A stretch of 38,318 nucleotides of DNA from an uncultured Legionella sp. (GTDB lineage Bacteria > Pseudomonadota > Gammaproteobacteria > Legionellales > Legionellaceae), in assembly GCF_937871865.1 (NCBI RefSeq), contig NZ_CALMPD010000303.1, forward strand, positions 1 through 38,318, read 5' to 3'. The notes under the pieces are model-generated. The model searched no databases, had not been told where the DNA came from, and was given only the letters and a program-made list of their open reading frames with translations. Positions 36,367 through 38,318 of the stretch are shown here, piece after piece. Each line of letters opens with the position of its first letter. The first letter of the stretch is position 1. The position numbers and the translations under genes are program-made.

Positions 36367-36522
36367 GCCTATTTGTGCATAATCAACAGGAGTGTATGGT
36401 ATTGAACAAACTGACCTCAATTGTGTCGTCCCGCGTAGGCGGGAACGACACAATCAATATCATAATGAATCAATAAATAACAAAACAGAGTGTGTAAAAA
36501 TGTCAGGTTCACTCAGCATTAA
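36367..36522. repeat. Dispersed repeat, copy B, interrupted
   Basis: This matches copy A (9964-10041) at both ends: GCCTATTTGTG...GTATTGAACAAA on the left and AGTGTGTAAAAA...CAGGTTCACTC on the right. About 70 extra bases, including a REP-like palindrome, separate the two parts. Confidence 0.6.
36420..36454. repeat. REP-like palindrome
   Basis: ATTGTGTCGT-CCCGC, loop GTAG, GCGGG-A-ACGACACAAT forms a 15-bp stem with one bulged base. The CCCGCGTAGGCGGG core is typical of REP-like elements seen in many proteobacteria. Confidence 0.7.
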
Positions 36523-36547
36523 GCAAATTGAGGAGTCATAAAAGAAC

Positions 36548-37174
36548 ATGAGTATCTCATCCCAAATAAGCTCTGGGTTTAAAGTAGGAGCTATGGCTGG
36601 ATTGGCACTAGGGCTCCTTCCTGTTGTAGGCTTTGGCAGCCTGGTGGGGATGTTATCAATTTTATATCTGAACGTTGCCGCACCAGGCGCCTTATTCTTT
36701 TTGGAAACACTATCCTATACAACTCTGATTTCATCTATTGGTATTGGCGGCTTTACTGGAGGAACGTTTGCCAGGAATACCAAAGATACGTGGATGTCAA
36801 TTGGAATTGGGATAACCGTAGGAGCTATCACTGGTTTTTTCTCGTTCATTGGTATAGTGATGGCATTAGGAGCAGCACTAGGAGCAATGAGCAGTCTTGG
36901 GTTAGCATTTATTGCTATAGCAGCATTAGCTACCCTGACAGTCACCAGCCTAATTGGCAGCTTGATTGGAGGAGCCATAACGAATGGCCTTGGCAATGCT
37001 GAAATTGATGATGAATCACTAGCAAGGCAGCAACAAACGAAATCTAATATATCCCCCCTCTTTATAATTCGCAGCTTAATGACTTTATTAAGTCGTCGCC
37101 ATCAGAAGCCCTGCAATCTCAACACAGTATTGAGCTTGCGATTCAAGAACCTCCCCAAACGTTTACATTGTTAG
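36548..37174 (+). CDS. Glycine-rich membrane protein, probably frameshifted
   Basis: The frame from ATG 36548 (GGAG 12 bases upstream) encodes 208 residues. Residues 10-150 are small-residue-rich hydrophobic segments, four or five helices with G-x3-G spacing (MAGLALGLLPVVGFG, ITVGAITGFFSFIGIV, TSLIGSLIGGAITNGLG). After residue 169 the sequence becomes unnatural (Arg/Leu/Cys-rich) and stops at 37174. Adding one C to the C tract at 37053-37058 opens a much more protein-like frame to 37291-37293, giving about 248 residues with an acidic tail. The 208-residue form is thus likely a truncated or phase-off version. Function is unknown; the Gly-zipper helices suggest membrane insertion. Confidence 0.65.
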   Translation: MSISSQISSGFKVGAMAGLALGLLPVVGFGSLVGMLSILYLNVAAPGALFFLETLSYTTLISSIGIGGFTGGTFARNTKDTWMSIGIGITVGAITGFFSFIGIVMALGAALGAMSSLGLAFIAIAALATLTVTSLIGSLIGGAITNGLGNAEIDDESLARQQQTKSNISPLFIIRSLMTLLSRRHQKPCNLNTVLSLRFKNLPKRLHC

Positions 37175-37293
37175 AGCATTTACAAGGAACGATGCGCGAA
37201 GGAAGTTCGTCGGAAACAGAATTGAACACGTGTTTCGAAGAAACTCCAGATACTACTGAATCAGATCATCATAATGGTTTAAAAATGTATTGA
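37053..37293 (+). pseudogene. Out-of-frame C-terminal part of the membrane protein
   Basis: In the shifted frame this stretch reads PLYNSQLNDFIKSSPSEALQ, then IELAIQEPPQTFTLLEHLQG, then an acidic end with CFEETPDTTESDHH, and stops at TGA 37291. There is no start codon or ribosome site of its own. The Glu-rich end resembles a Dot/Icm E-block. It overlaps the tail of the convergent hydrolase gene by 41 bases. Confidence 0.6.
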
Positions 37294-38065
37294 TCAATTC
37301 GATAATTAAATTTTTATTTTCTCGATGAGGCACATGACCACATCCAGGAATAATAATTTTTTCAGCTCTTCCGGCTGCTTGATCACTAATCATATCTGGA
37401 AACCGATTTGAGCCATACTCATCCAAATCCCCATGAATGACTAAAAGATTACAAAAAACATGCGGTAATATATCTGACAAACTCCACGGTGCAAATTCTT
37501 TGGAAAGCCACACCTCAGTCCAGGCATCAAGCACCCATTTTGCTTTTTCACCATGATATTGTTCTATTTTTTTAAATAATTCATGGCGTTCAAAATCTTT
37601 TTTGGCTTTTAAAATTCCCTCTTTGGTTCTGTCTTCAACAAATGCCTGTGCTGATTCAGTTATTACTCCAATGACCCGGTTAGGGTAAAGCGCGGCACAT
37701 ACTAAAGCCATTGCTCCGCCCACGCTATGTCCAAATAGATAACACTGGTTAAGAGATAGGTGTTTTACTAGTTCCGGGAAATAAAGTTCCGCTTCCTCGT
37801 TTATAAAATTAATAGAAGGACGCTCATGTCGTACAGATGATTTCCCAAAACCAAGGCGATCATAAGCAATTACATTTCGACCTGTTTTTTCCGATAAAAC
37901 ATAGGGAAAGTCCCTCCATAACTCGACACAACCTAATGAATCATGCAGGAGGATGATTGGTTCAACATATTGCTTGTTCTTGGGCTTAAAAATTTTAACA
38001 AACATTGTCCCATCACAAACATTTAGATAATGTTCTTCTGTCAATTCCTTATTTGCTCCCAACAT
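37253..38065 (-). CDS. Alpha/beta-fold hydrolase
   Basis: The 270-residue cytoplasmic protein starts at ATG 38065, just after GAGGGGAG; a GTG seven codons earlier has no ribosome site. The fold is shown by LLHDSLG (oxyanion region; the usual His-Gly is His-Asp here), the nucleophile elbow GHSVGG with Ser114, the acid in HGDLDEYG (Asp215) and the catalytic His244 in GCGHVPH. It could be an esterase, lipase or C-C hydrolase; the substrate cannot be read from the sequence. Its 3' end overlaps the restored frame of the convergent membrane-protein gene. The 250 bases upstream, to the window edge, show nothing recognisable. Confidence 0.88.
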   Translation of the reverse strand: MLGANKELTEEHYLNVCDGTMFVKIFKPKNKQYVEPIILLHDSLGCVELWRDFPYVLSEKTGRNVIAYDRLGFGKSSVRHERPSINFINEEAELYFPELVKHLSLNQCYLFGHSVGGAMALVCAALYPNRVIGVITESAQAFVEDRTKEGILKAKKDFERHELFKKIEQYHGEKAKWVLDAWTEVWLSKEFAPWSLSDILPHVFCNLLVIHGDLDEYGSNRFPDMISDQAAGRAEKIIIPGCGHVPHRENKNLIIELINTFLNHYDDLIQ

Positions 38066-38318
38066 TCTCCCCTCGTTTGGTAACACATAGTAACATGCAA
38101 TACGCCGCCAGTTCTCTATTCGCCCACTAATATGTCTAGGGTAATTTCAATGTCTCTTACCGATACAATAAACGCTCCGATATATCGCGGTAACTATCAG
38201 TAAACCGATGATAACTCCAGATCGCAATGCTAATTAACTCCAATGGGTAACGGTATCTTTTCAGCGTCCTTTTCATCATCACAAGCTTTCCTGAAAATAA
38301 AATACAGTCTAGACCAAA

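Larger units (their letters stand above)
36004..36547. other. Repeat-rich intergenic region
   Basis: No believable gene is present: the open frames here are short, lack ribosome sites and cross repeats. It holds a hairpin, a half MITE end with an 18-base tandem repeat, and a dispersed repeat interrupted by a REP-like palindrome. It reads like a stack of small element remnants. Confidence 0.5.

Noticed and set aside
1..38318. tRNA, rRNA or complete insertion sequences
   Set aside because: No cloverleaf, rRNA segment or transposase reading frame was recognised by eye; a tRNAscan or ISfinder search could still find fragments.

Overview
The window looks like chromosome from a Legionella species, probably not L. 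pneumophila itself. It is A+T-rich gamma-proteobacterial DNA. It carries the Legionella-type N-terminal module of an RTX adhesin, ankyrin-repeat effector-like genes, an HslV starting with the propeptide MEQFRG, and a tdk / two Pht-type MFS / deoB cluster like the phtC-phtD thymidine-salvage locus. All identifications come from reading the translations; no database search was run.

Layout. 1-8130: two tandem minus-strand giant type I-secreted adhesins. The first runs off the left edge; the second is complete (about 2,005 residues, with VCBS-like repeats, a VWA domain and two RTX blocks). 8650-9894: a YihY/BrkB membrane protein. 10111-15454: an accessory block with one unknown protein and two paralogous ankyrin proteins sharing an N-terminal domain that looks like a papain-fold cysteine protease. 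A palindromic MITE-like element and a scrap of a third paralog lie around them. 15758-17633: hslV-hslU protease. 17837-22299: tdk, two MFS transporters and deoB, a thymidine/deoxynucleoside salvage operon. 22424-23908: an ArnT-like GT-C glycosyltransferase. 24320-26820: an unknown helical protein and a secreted polysaccharide deacetylase-like protein. 27057-29837: a large TPR protein with two HEPN-type RNxxxH motifs and a possible PmrA box. 30358-33630: a SWIM-SNF2 helicase-like ATPase. 33965-36003: an outer-membrane barrel protein and a secreted GH18 chitinase-like protein behind a Fur-box-like palindrome. 36548-37293: a glycine-rich membrane protein broken by a one-base shift in a C tract. 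37253-38065: an alpha/beta hydrolase.

How the genes work together. The salvage genes form one functional unit: nucleoside uptake by the MFS pair, thymidine phosphorylation by Tdk, and pentose phosphate recycling by DeoB. HslV and HslU form one protease. The adhesin pair would act at the cell surface under LapG/LapD-type control, whose genes are not in this window. The ankyrin, TPR-HEPN, 467-residue and frameshifted membrane proteins are candidate Dot/Icm effectors, by inference only. The gaps between genes are rich in short palindromic repeats, and two of these supply the stop codon of the neighbouring gene.

The points most worth a second look are the TPR plus double-HEPN protein, the protease-like domain on the ankyrin paralogs, the C-tract frameshift at 37053-37058, and the TAAG/TASG difference between the two adhesins.
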